The notes under the pieces were generated by a model. That model did no database searches. It had not been told where the DNA came from and was given only the letters and a program-made list of their open reading frames with translations. 64,000 nt of DNA from the NCBI GenBank assembly GCA_002457215.1, contig NTJZ01000010.1, forward strand, positions 58,540 to 122,539, given 5' to 3'. A program made the position numbers and the translations under genes. Positions 27,101 to 34,937 of the stretch are shown in pieces. The DNA is from OM182 bacterium MED-G28 (lineage in GTDB: Bacteria; Pseudomonadota; Gammaproteobacteria; Pseudomonadales; Pseudohongiellaceae). Position 1 is the stretch's first letter, and the number at the start of each line of letters is the position of its first letter.

Positions 27101-28381
27101 CCTCCAAGCAGGCTCCGACCTTGCAATTGGCAATTCAGTAATCGTGAGGTCGCTTGAACTGTTTTCAGGGGCTGAGGTTTTCTGCTCACCATCCTCATTA
27201 AACAGCATCTCCAAATACGCGCTACCATCTTCTAATTGAGGTACAACTCCATAGTCAAGATTCCTTGAATAAATATCAACAGTGCCAGATAACTCGCCAG
27301 CTCGACCTGGCTGCCACTCATTAGTATCCAAAGTGCCAGTCAGCCATGCAACACCAGGGTCTTTGCCTCCCTTCAATCTCAATTCACTCATTGCATTCTG
27401 GCTGCTTCCATTCAATCGTTGTCCCGTTGCTATTGCTAAGTCAGAGTCAATTTGAGGGACATAAATCAGTGTAGATGGCGCAGTGCTGGTGAAGTAATTG
27501 TAAGCCTCGGCATGACGATCCTGACTTATTTGAATTGCTGAGCCGGAAGGCGCGAAGAATTTTATTGAGAAACTTCCATCAGTCTCTGATACGCCAGACT
27601 CTATCTGGCCAGTTTGCAGGTTGACTATACCGATCGACACTAAAGGCTCTGCCGCACCAGGCGCGCCTTCGACAAACGATAGATGAGAGCCATCAGAATG
27701 ACGGACCGAGATTAAGTCAGCCCTTGGCGGACTTGCACCAAATCGACTTGCTTCGCCCAGAGATACTGGCGCTATTTGGATATTAGAGGCTGATTGTAAT
27801 CTAGCGTCCACTCCAACTGAGGCAATATAATATTTTTCTGGAGCGTTACTCCCACCGACTGCAACAACCTTAATTCGATACCTTCCAGCTGGGAGCGTCT
27901 CATTAAACTCAAACTTTGTGGAGCCGCTCAGACTGGTTCCTCTCCCAAGAGAAGTATCCTCATCTAAATTCACAAACACTAAAATGCAATTGCAAAGCTG
28001 GGGAACTTCCACTGTCCCACTCAATGTTATAATTTTTGTAAGGTTTATCTTGAATACCGGTACATTTGAATCGTCTAATCCACAAATTCTCAAGGCACGA
28101 TAGGTAACATTGTCTTCATTGACATAGCTCAGACTCGCACAGCTACCTTCCGTATATTGAATTCTTCCCTCACTGTTGGTTACCAGGCTAATACCTGTGT
28201 CAACATAATCTGAAATCGTCGCGTTGGGCAAAACAGTCCCGTCAACACTGACCTCAATAGTCGCGGAAAGACCCGATTGCGCTAGGGCTGACAACAAGGC
28301 TAATACGTAAAACCTCAATGACTTTCTGAAAATGTTTATTAATGGACTTGCGAAACAGAAACCAATCTTGCTACCAATCAT
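24188..28381 (-). CDS. Giant exported protein with repeated Ig-like modules
   Basis: 1397 residues. The N-terminus has a long leader (hydrophobic stretch about 24-40) and then carboxypeptidase-regulatory-like strands. Two clearly related modules occur near residues 710-790 and 1045-1125; both have an E-x-GD start, a G-x-AN-(R/K)-x-GYF core (about 752 and 1081) and an AG turn before the last strands. The C-terminal ~110 residues, from LLPGERLKA on, contain DADIYVAIVLPNGDF and end in SIYDQSYWLGFDEITFSF plus six residues. That tail resembles the end of the di-haem protein that follows. There are few cysteines and no catalytic motif I can recognise. It may be a surface or matrix protein or a target of the peroxidase; this is inference. 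Confidence 0.75.
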   Translation of the reverse strand: MIGSKIGFCFASPLINIFRKSLRFYVLALLSALAQSGLSATIEVSVDGTVLPNATISDYVDTGISLVTNSEGRIQYTEGSCASLSYVNEDNVTYRALRICGLDDSNVPVFKINLTKIITLSGTVEVPQLCNCILVFVNLDEDTSLGRGTSLSGSTKFEFNETLPAGRYRIKVVAVGGSNAPEKYYIASVGVDARLQSASNIQIAPVSLGEASRFGASPPRADLISVRHSDGSHLSFVEGAPGAAEPLVSIGIVNLQTGQIESGVSETDGSFSIKFFAPSGSAIQISQDRHAEAYNYFTSTAPSTLIYVPQIDSDLAIATGQRLNGSSQNAMSELRLKGGKDPGVAWLTGTLDTNEWQPGRAGELSGTVDIYSRNLDYGVVPQLEDGSAYLEMLFNEDGEQKTSAPENSSSDLTITELPIARSEPAWRESIQLGNFYFSDYTFVGDGHARASWTLNYEVPSSAPNGVYQLVLSGSGWSMNPWFSGLTSDQLFYEDVYGEPSFHLTNIHGAARINIGQTEPLRLYAAILMNEVTNGSRGTVAKSDSSKFGISSRWVYNAEKLILPPSTGADGSVHKYNIEPFVPLTAYSNKEWLNPPKIPLSFPTGQLIANVQSPSGSVVKIGPHTIKGGFAQKATTSIGEGLNNTSNIPDSHYAVTTYSDEFNLVLDEYGEYKIELVGNVKDIYGEVYEISGNYSVYVAELLDIETGVFPGTPFEVGDSFSPSLITQPGLPAEVSISLSHFPNSSVSERVTKTYSGDANRFGYFASSVTPFKFTAAGEYLVNYDASYTSPDGVLWMASRKWASIVETPNSSIVTHGHRGDEAGFESKQWYLLEDSSSNRNGHFFSPYQIGDVMWTKNFTSWNAAMQNIVTLEDGDGTLTALVEDRNLEGLGIGSMYLRSTNSKNYQGIPPFVDPTQLDIHWGYYYSSIGRPGVSVREFVGTGASTNGYWRFNTPYGYQLGSGFEGDQPNDFKFIFGGAVYRAPGDNFSHYGAYASLWAMLPDTDTDGGRVMPPFQGASGGPSGGPLFTLNGEEINIFLHPQGVRPGTILEEGDVVSFSGQVGPTLSSKVEVQITSPDGVVRNFGGAANKVGYFYNPDNDYVVTEAGVHSVEVSVIHDGETSSGRVESPYPSGSVLGASNGKFNFYVATKGAQQAEIASELPSKLSASASLELSLQLSDKSSPTSIQRTVTMPGFILSQNESSDSAFKYDAYALNESFPNLDLPGGQLQRRNGADTVTLSFLAQSEGDDGAAIFEGRQVLLQGEKIFAPSHQKKIKGTFAVRLEDSDLLPGERLKATVDLEAKGDADIYVAIVLPNGDFITFNKALVISDVNQIIPFAEFLALEELESLPIIDVPLDDSVASGDYRMVVVTTAVGKSIYDQSYWLGFDEITFSFGIIYD

Positions 28382-28503
28382 ACTGCCAATTCCTTATGAA
28401 TGACTTCGTGATTATCTTATAAATCAATTTGTAGCCGCAAAATTACATTGCTATCTGAACAAATTATCCCATGCGTATCTCATGGAACAATTGTGGCGCC
28501 CAG

Positions 28504-29253
28504 CTAAGGCGACAATAAAGCTTTAGCAGATATACTTAATGAAACTTCACTCTGCCCCGGGACCGCTGTGGGCGACTCGAACGGGATGTCAGCTTGGGAC
28601 GCTTCCATCATCATTTCCATTCTCGGCTGGAAAAAACCTGTATTTCTATCGCCGTTAATTGTTACTTCTACAAGGCTCGCAGAGCTTTTATTCAATAATT
28701 CAGCGGTTTCATTTGCCTTACTTTCCAGTTTTTCTAACGCAATTGACAATAATGAGTCTGAAGTTTGTTCAAAGGCCTCTTCAGACAGGCTGTAATTGAG
28801 TCTATTTATCTCCATACCACTAGACTGCAACTCCCCTACAGCCTCCAATAATTTCTCACTGTCTCTGCTACTCAGTTGCAGACTCTGCTGCGCCCGCCAT
28901 ATCGGGTTTTCTATATCATTCCGTGAAGGCCTACCTGGCTGAATGATATAGACATAATACTGCCCTGTTGAATTTTGAAGTTCTGGAATAGCTTCTACTA
29001 GCTCCAGGGCATCTGCTATTTTTGTGTTCACATCATTTTGTAAAGATATTTTTTCTCTGCCTTGGACCGAATATGCCAGTGACGCATTTAAAGTGTCTTG
29101 TTCAACACTTATTTGCTCGGTTGCACTCAGATTTAACAACAATTGACCCGACTCAAGTTGAGTCAAATCAAAAGAACTTTGTGAAAAACCAGAAGGCGAA
29201 ATTATAATTGATAAAAATCCAAAGACGAGGACATAACTTTTAATGATCTTCAT
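28504..29253 (-). CDS. SIMPL-domain (DUF541) exported protein
   Basis: 249 residues with a signal peptide (to about 24). The body has the SIMPL pattern: an N-terminal strand pair with SVEQDTLNASLAYSVQG, a central YYVYIIQPGR and WRAQQSLQLSS, then INRLNYSLSEEAFEQ, and a C-terminal LVEVTINGD plus final beta strand VSLSISAKALL. SIMPL proteins are periplasmic or envelope-bound and their biochemical role is poorly defined. The gene lies 122 bases upstream of the giant protein gene on the same strand, so it could be the first member of that operon. Confidence 0.78.
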   Translation of the reverse strand: MKIIKSYVLVFGFLSIIISPSGFSQSSFDLTQLESGQLLLNLSATEQISVEQDTLNASLAYSVQGREKISLQNDVNTKIADALELVEAIPELQNSTGQYYVYIIQPGRPSRNDIENPIWRAQQSLQLSSRDSEKLLEAVGELQSSGMEINRLNYSLSEEAFEQTSDSLLSIALEKLESKANETAELLNKSSASLVEVTINGDRNTGFFQPRMEMMMEASQADIPFESPTAVPGQSEVSLSISAKALLSP

Positions 29254-29343
29254 AAAAACCTTATAGAATAGATTGGTACCTCATTGAAAATACTACTATT
29301 TATCGCTAGAAATCGCACTTTAAAAGATCTGCATAAGCACCAA

Positions 29344-30243
29344 TTATTGGCTCTCAGCCGCTGCATCTCTTTCTTGAGACGCAAGAACATCCAAAAATAA
29401 AGTCTCTACAGCCTCGATTTCTGCCCTATAACCCTCTGGGTCGATATAGGGGTTTGGCGATTGACCTAGGCGTTCATATTTATCGGCCATGTTGTACATT
29501 GCGGGATGTGATGCTAAGGGAATATCAACCGAAAGTGAACTAAGAACAGAAAAGCCTTTCTTGTACTGATCCACAATAGTTGGATTCGAGGTGTTGTTTA
29601 CAAACTGAAATCCGGGATTACTTCCCATACTACCTACAATCACAACGTTATAAGCTTCATCCCCTTCTTCGACGGCCATCGTCCATGTCGTGCAACCCGG
29701 TGTGTGGCCTGGAGTTAGCCGCGCGACTAGTGTTGATCCACCAAGCATCACTTCGTCGCCATCCTCAAGAACACGGTCAACGGGATGCGGCTTGCCACCG
29801 GGCTGAATGCGCAGCAGACCAGGAATATCGTCAGCCATAGCCATGACAGAGGCTCCAGTTAGCTCTTTGACCAGTGCATCTCCTTGCATATGATCACCAT
29901 GCGCATGACTACCGAGAATGATTTCAATATCTTCAAAGTTGAATCCTAAGTCCTCTACCGAAGCTCGCAATATTTCGACACTATCTTCCCAATTCGTATT
30001 GATCAGAATGTGACCTTCAGGTGTCGCAATTAGAAAAGATGCAAGACTCTCTGAGCCAACGTAATAAAGGTTCCCCACAATTCGATGTGGTGGAAATTGC
30101 GCTCGCTGCTGCTCTGCGGATCCTACGTTACGACTAAACATTTCTCGCTGACGTTCGAGTATCGATGTCTGAGCATCGACCTCCTGCAGAAACGTCACCA
30201 GGCTGCAACCAAAGCAAAATAGGGCTATTTTTTTTAATCGCAT
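29344..30243 (-). CDS. Metallo-beta-lactamase-fold protein, subclass B3-like
   Basis: 299 residues with a signal peptide (to about 24). The zinc ligands His113, His115, Asp117 and His118 (SHAHGDH), His180 (PGHTPGCTTW) and His246 (ASHPAMYN) match the full ligand set of subclass B3 beta-lactamases, including both second-site residues Asp117 and His118. The sequence before them, FPPHRIVGNLYYVGSES and FLIATPEGHILINT, also follows the B3 pattern. B3-like hydrolases in environmental bacteria often have weak or no beta-lactamase activity, so resistance is not established. It diverges from xseA and stands alone. Confidence 0.8.
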   Translation of the reverse strand: MRLKKIALFCFGCSLVTFLQEVDAQTSILERQREMFSRNVGSAEQQRAQFPPHRIVGNLYYVGSESLASFLIATPEGHILINTNWEDSVEILRASVEDLGFNFEDIEIILGSHAHGDHMQGDALVKELTGASVMAMADDIPGLLRIQPGGKPHPVDRVLEDGDEVMLGGSTLVARLTPGHTPGCTTWTMAVEEGDEAYNVVIVGSMGSNPGFQFVNNTSNPTIVDQYKKGFSVLSSLSVDIPLASHPAMYNMADKYERLGQSPNPYIDPEGYRAEIEAVETLFLDVLASQERDAAAESQ

Positions 30244-30425
30244 TGTTTACACACTCGCTTTTTAGTATTTATATTTATGTTCAGAAGATACTATAGATAT
30301 CACTTATCAAAAAAACTAATTCAAGACCTGTTTTTATCACGGCTTCAAGAGTCTTCCGGCAGGCTGCTTGCGATATATGAGCAGGTTCAAGGACCCGAAA
30401 GAGCTTCATAGGGCAGTATTTCTTC

Positions 30426-31811
30426 ATGACATTTTATAACGTGGACTTATCTAACCAAAATTCAGAACAGAAAGTCCCCACACTATCTGTTAGTAGCCTT
30501 AACAGAATGGCAAAAGGCTTACTTGAGAGTAATTTTCCTGCGATCGTTGTCGAAGGTGAAGTATCTAATTTGGCAACCCCTGCCTCTGGTCACTGGTACC
30601 TCACTCTCAAAGATAAAAACTCTCAAATACGCTGCGCAATGTTCGCTGGCCGAAATCGTTCCGTAAAATTTAGGCCCAAAAATGGTAATCAGGTAATTAT
30701 CCGCGGCAAATTGAGCATCTATGAAGGGCGTGGTGACTATCAACTAATCGCTGACTCTATGGAAGAAGAAGGTGATGGCGCTCTACGTCGCGCATTTGAA
30801 AAACTAAAGGAAAAATTACAAAACGAAGGCCTGTTTAATATCGAACACAAGCAAAAAGTTTTTTCCTGTTTTGAACATGTAGGCGTAGTTACCTCAGCCA
30901 CTGGGGCCGCCATCCAAGACATATTATCAGTTTTCGATCGACGCTTTCCCGCTACTAAAATCACGCTATTCCCCGCCGCAGTACAAGGACTAGCTGCTCC
31001 AAATGAAATCGTTAACGCCATTCAGCTGGCTAATAAACTGCAAGCAAAAATAGGAGTGCAAGCTTTAATAGTTGGCCGAGGAGGTGGCTCTCTGGAGGAC
31101 TTACAGGCCTTTAATGAGGAGTCTGTAGCTCGTGCAATTTTTTCTAGCACAATACCAATTGTGAGTGCCGTAGGTCACGAAGTAGATTTTACTATCGCAG
31201 ATTTTACTGCAGACTTGAGAGCTCCTACTCCATCCGCTGCCGCGGAACTAATGAGCCCTGATCAGCAAGATTACTTTGACAGCTTAACTGCCTATAGGTC
31301 TGACCTCTACCAAAAGCTGAACAACACCCTAAGCCAGGCAAAAAATCAAATTCAATGGCTTGCCAGGCAATTAAAACGCCCTGACCGACGCTTGCAAGAA
31401 CACGCGCAGAATCTTGACCGTCTAGAGAACCAGATGCAACTCGCCACTAAAAATAAGATCACTTTAAGACAAAGTGATCTTAAAAGAATACATCAAGGCA
31501 TGATGAGCAATTCACCCAGCAGCCTAATAAAACAGCGCTCAGCTTTAGTGGAAAGTGTGAAAAAAGAAATCTCTCTTTTAATTAAGAGCTCGATTCAGAA
31601 AACTAAATCTCAGATTGTGGGGTTAAGTCGCAGTCTATCTGCAGTTAGCCCTCTCGATACTTTAGCTCGGGGTTATAGCATAACCTATGATGACAGCGGC
31701 AAGGTAATTGACACAGCAAACAGTGTGAAACCAGGAAGCCAAATTATTTCACATCTCCATAAGGGTAGAATTAAGTCGAGTGTGGAATCGATACTCCCTG
31801 ATGACAAATAG
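30426..31811 (+). CDS. xseA: Exodeoxyribonuclease VII large subunit
   Basis: 461 residues, close to the normal length. It has the N-terminal OB-fold (LSVSSLNRMAKGLLESNFP, then VVEGEVSNLATPASGHWY), the catalytic domain with GVVTSATGAAIQDILSV and ALIVGRGGGSLEDLQAFN, the HEVDFTIADFTADLRAPTPSAAAEL segment, a long coiled coil (about 285-395) and the final LARGYSI motif. Exonuclease VII degrades single-stranded DNA from both ends. XseB, the small subunit, is not adjacent, which is common. The gene stands alone. Confidence 0.96.
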   Translation: MTFYNVDLSNQNSEQKVPTLSVSSLNRMAKGLLESNFPAIVVEGEVSNLATPASGHWYLTLKDKNSQIRCAMFAGRNRSVKFRPKNGNQVIIRGKLSIYEGRGDYQLIADSMEEEGDGALRRAFEKLKEKLQNEGLFNIEHKQKVFSCFEHVGVVTSATGAAIQDILSVFDRRFPATKITLFPAAVQGLAAPNEIVNAIQLANKLQAKIGVQALIVGRGGGSLEDLQAFNEESVARAIFSSTIPIVSAVGHEVDFTIADFTADLRAPTPSAAAELMSPDQQDYFDSLTAYRSDLYQKLNNTLSQAKNQIQWLARQLKRPDRRLQEHAQNLDRLENQMQLATKNKITLRQSDLKRIHQGMMSNSPSSLIKQRSALVESVKKEISLLIKSSIQKTKSQIVGLSRSLSAVSPLDTLARGYSITYDDSGKVIDTANSVKPGSQIISHLHKGRIKSSVESILPDDK

Positions 31812-31891
31812 GAATCCCGCTTACAGTCATGTATTAACTCTAAGTATGTTAGTTTGTCCCGCTCAGCCTCTAATTAACTGGAGCTTTATTA

Positions 31892-32050
31892 ATGGTAACT
31901 GTCGAATTTATCCCTAAAATAGCTAAGCCCGCTAAAGCGAATATTTTAAAGATTGATGGCACTAACTTGCACTAAATTAAAGATAAAATCCGCTTTTATC
32001 AGAATCAAGGCGAATACATTGGCTATACCGTAAGATTGAATACGGCCTAG
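31892..32050 (+). pseudogene. Short frame interrupted by one stop, in a 395-base spacer
   Basis: The spacer between xseA and the DsbA-like gene (31812-32206) holds no complete gene. One frame starts at an ATG with GGAG nine bases before it, reads 27 codons (MVTVEFIPKIAKPAKANILK ...), meets one TAA at 31973, then continues in the same frame for 24 sensible codons (IKDKIRFYQNQGEYIGYTV ...) to a TAG at 32048. It could be a small gene broken by a point mutation, or chance. Confidence 0.3.
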
Positions 32051-32206
32051 TACTTTACCCTACAAACTCTTCTAAAAGGCATTTTGTGAGCAGATCCACT
32101 TAGAAGGGCTGGCCTGCCTCCAGATACCTTTGTATAGTATGGACCTTAAGAACTGGATGTCTTTAAGTAGTAGAAATTTGCAGTAAAAATAAAAGTGAGT
32201 TTTTCA

Positions 32207-32914
32207 ATGAGCAAACGCGAACAACAACAAAAGATAAAAGAGCAAAAACAGCTGGCAGCTAAGCAGCGCGACAGGACCAAGCGTCTAGCACTTAAGGTTA
32301 TTGTATTTGCTGTAGCACCTTTATTCCTTGCCTTTGTTCTCTATACACTATTTAACCAGGGCCCCACCTACTCACCTATCGAAATAGCTGAGTCCGATCA
32401 TATAAGAGGTACTACTAGCAACCCTGTTAGCATTGTTGTGTACGCAGATTTTCAGTGCCCGGCATGTGCCACCGAACATCAAACCATGATGCAGGCATGG
32501 CCAAGAATTAGTGACAGAGCTCATTTGATTTTTCGCCATTTCCCCGTAACCAGCACACATCCGCATGCCTGGACCGCGTCACTTTATGCTGAAGCCGCGG
32601 GCAATCAAGGTCTTTTCTGGGAAATGCACGATTACCTATTTGCCACTCAGAATGTCTGGTTCGGCATGTCTAGCGTAGAGTCTGAATTCGATAGCTACGC
32701 TGAAGAACTCAATATCGATGTGGAGCAGCTCCATGCTGACATGGAGACCGATGAAGTTGTGGCGAAAGTGCGTAACGACTTACGCGGCGGCACCTCTGCA
32801 GGAGTGAGGGCTACGCCTACTGTGTTTATAAATGGGCGACAAATCATAAATCCTAGTCGCGCTAGAATTATTGCACGAGTTAATGAAGAAGTTAGAGAAT
32901 CAGATGGCGGTTAA
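32207..32914 (+). CDS. Membrane-anchored DsbA-like thiol oxidoreductase
   Basis: 235 residues from the ATG chosen at 32207. A GTG four codons upstream also gives an open frame, but the ATG has AAGTGAG at a better distance. A Lys/Gln/Arg-rich cytoplasmic N-terminus and one membrane helix (about 30-47) are followed by a thioredoxin-type domain with CPAC at 84-87 (YADFQCPACATEH), an inserted helical part, and the cis-proline loop ATPTVFINGRQI. Proteins of this type oxidise or isomerise disulphides in the periplasm. The 3' end lies 14 bases from the end of the convergent amidotransferase gene. Confidence 0.85.
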   Translation: MSKREQQQKIKEQKQLAAKQRDRTKRLALKVIVFAVAPLFLAFVLYTLFNQGPTYSPIEIAESDHIRGTTSNPVSIVVYADFQCPACATEHQTMMQAWPRISDRAHLIFRHFPVTSTHPHAWTASLYAEAAGNQGLFWEMHDYLFATQNVWFGMSSVESEFDSYAEELNIDVEQLHADMETDEVVAKVRNDLRGGTSAGVRATPTVFINGRQIINPSRARIIARVNEEVRESDGG

Positions 32915-32928
32915 GGGCTAAGCTACTT

Positions 32929-33645
32929 TCAAGATAGTGATAAGTGGCAAAATCTCTGAAGCAGGCTCACGCTGTGTGGAGTTGCCTGTACCAGATTTAG
33001 CAAAATTTCTGCGTCTAACCCTTCGCTCGCAATCTCTTCTCTTCTCTCCCGAATATATTCCTTTATGATCTCTGCACTAAACTCGGGATGAAATTGAATC
33101 CCCCATGTACATTTACCCAATCGATAAGCTTGATTAGGCTCAAATACATTCGAAGCCAGTCTTACCGCATTCACAGGCAAACCTTTTACTGACTGCTGGT
33201 GAGACACTTGAACAAAGAAGTCATCTGGTAGCTCCCTGAACAGAAAATCTTCTTTGGCAGCCGCAGTGAGCTGAATCGGCACGCTACCTATTTCTCGTCC
33301 TTTAGCATGGAAGTCAACTTCACCCTGAAACGCCCAGGCAATTAATTGATGGCCATAACAAACCCCGAGTATCGGAATCTCTAATTCATGCGCCATTCGT
33401 AAATAGTCAGCCCCAACAAAGTTCCAGCTGGCCTCATCGGTTACATAAGCAGGAGAACCCGTGATAATAATGCCTGCCAGGGTATTGAGTTCATCCAATA
33501 GTTCACCTTCGTGCAGAGATCTAACGATAAACTCAGCAGGCATCCTGCCAGATTCTTTAATAAACCAATCTTCAAAATCCTCCCCCCGATCCAGCAGACT
33601 ATTCACCGTGTTACCGGTTTTGAGTATTAAAATACGTTTATTCAT
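32929..33645 (-). CDS. Class I glutamine amidotransferase, GuaA-like domain
   Basis: 238 residues. The nucleophile is Cys96 in GVCYGHQLIA, and the rest of the triad is His186 and Glu188 in IQFHPEFS, with VSHQQSVKGLP typical of stand-alone GMP synthase-like amidotransferases. The partner that would use the released ammonia is not encoded nearby, and such stand-alone proteins often act on gamma-glutamyl compounds. The ATG at 33645 is preferred over a TTG five codons upstream. Confidence 0.87.
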   Translation of the reverse strand: MNKRILILKTGNTVNSLLDRGEDFEDWFIKESGRMPAEFIVRSLHEGELLDELNTLAGIIITGSPAYVTDEASWNFVGADYLRMAHELEIPILGVCYGHQLIAWAFQGEVDFHAKGREIGSVPIQLTAAAKEDFLFRELPDDFFVQVSHQQSVKGLPVNAVRLASNVFEPNQAYRLGKCTWGIQFHPEFSAEIIKEYIRERREEIASEGLDAEILLNLVQATPHSVSLLQRFCHLSLS

Positions 33646-33948
33646 CGGTTTATTAGCCAACTAGAAGCTCTACAGAATTATTTAACCCTTCAAAGCCATT
33701 AGCCTCCGCAAAAATAATAACTTAACTTATGAAATTAAGTTCTATATAGCTGCATGCAGAAACGCTTTCCACTCTTTGATCAAATCAAATATTGCGACTT
33801 ATTTAGATTCAGTTACAAAAATTCAAGAAAAATTCCTGCCCTAGGAGTCAACACAACAAACAAGTTCTTTAGCACCGATAGCACGCTTGCGCTGCGAATC
33901 CCAAAATAAAGAGCGCCAAGGGTATAGAATGTTAGTCCTATCCTATTT

Positions 33949-34935
33949 TTATGCTGAGGAAGGATACTTTTCCAAGCACTCAATTAAGGTCGCATTATCG
34001 ATATTTCCTCCAGACAAAACTATGGCAACAGTTTTTCCCTTTATATTCAATTTATTACTAAGTAATGCAGCAAGCGCTGCTGATCCGCCAGGCTCGACAA
34101 CTAATTTAAGGTATCGAAAAGCATAGGCAACCGCCATTGCTATCTCATCCTCCGTTACAACCAAATAGTCGTCTACGTTTTGACAGTTAATCGACCAGGT
34201 CATTTCTCCTGGCGTTGTCGCCATTAGGGCATCGCACATTGTTTTAGCCTGACCGCTAACTTTTACTCTCTTCCCCGCTTGCTTAGAAAGATAATGATCG
34301 TCAAAGTTTTCTTGCTCGACACCATACACTGTGGCCTTGGGAATTATTGATTTCACCGCTGTTGAAGTGCCAGCCAACAATCCGCCGCCACCACAAGGGG
34401 TCAGGACCACATCGGGCAACAAGGATTGCTCCGCAAGCTGATCCACGATTTCGAGGCCAACTGTACCTTGTCCGGCCATGATCTCGTAATCATCAAATGC
34501 AGGAACTAGTGTAGCCCCAGTAGTTCGAGCAATTTCGCCAGCAATTTCTTCTCGAGATTCAGTGGCCCGCTGATATTCGCGCACACTCGCGCCTAGACGT
34601 TGAGTACCTTCAAGTTTTATCTTTGGCGCGTCACTGGGCATTACAATCGTAGCCCGTATATTCAATAGCTTTGCTGCCAATGCGATGCCCTGAGCATGAT
34701 TACCTGAAGAAAATGCAACAACGCCTAATTCCCGATCTTCATTTGATAACTGACTTAGGCGGTTATAGGCTCCTCTAAATTTAAATGCACCGATATGCTG
34801 CAAACATTCAGGCTTAATAAATACCCGCGCTTTCAGTTTTTCATCAAGAAAGGTATTGCTAATTAAAGGCGTCATAATTGCAACATTTTTTAATCTTGCT
34901 GCTGCGGCTCTAATAGAGTTAATAGTTACAGTCAT
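33949..34935 (-). CDS. PLP-dependent threonine/serine dehydratase
   Basis: 328 residues, the length of the short catabolic form without the regulatory ACT domains of IlvA. The Schiff-base lysine is Lys52 in GAFKFRGAYN, and the phosphate-binding loop is PCGGGGLLAGTS. FSSGNHAQGIALAAKLL is also diagnostic. The enzyme deaminates threonine to 2-oxobutyrate or serine to pyruvate; hydroxyaspartate dehydratase is possible. It begins two bases after the stop of der, so it is read from the same message, an unexpected partner for a ribosome GTPase. Confidence 0.9.
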   Translation of the reverse strand: MTVTINSIRAAAARLKNVAIMTPLISNTFLDEKLKARVFIKPECLQHIGAFKFRGAYNRLSQLSNEDRELGVVAFSSGNHAQGIALAAKLLNIRATIVMPSDAPKIKLEGTQRLGASVREYQRATESREEIAGEIARTTGATLVPAFDDYEIMAGQGTVGLEIVDQLAEQSLLPDVVLTPCGGGGLLAGTSTAVKSIIPKATVYGVEQENFDDHYLSKQAGKRVKVSGQAKTMCDALMATTPGEMTWSINCQNVDDYLVVTEDEIAMAVAYAFRYLKLVVEPGGSAALAALLSNKLNIKGKTVAIVLSGGNIDNATLIECLEKYPSSA

Positions 34936-34937
34936 GG

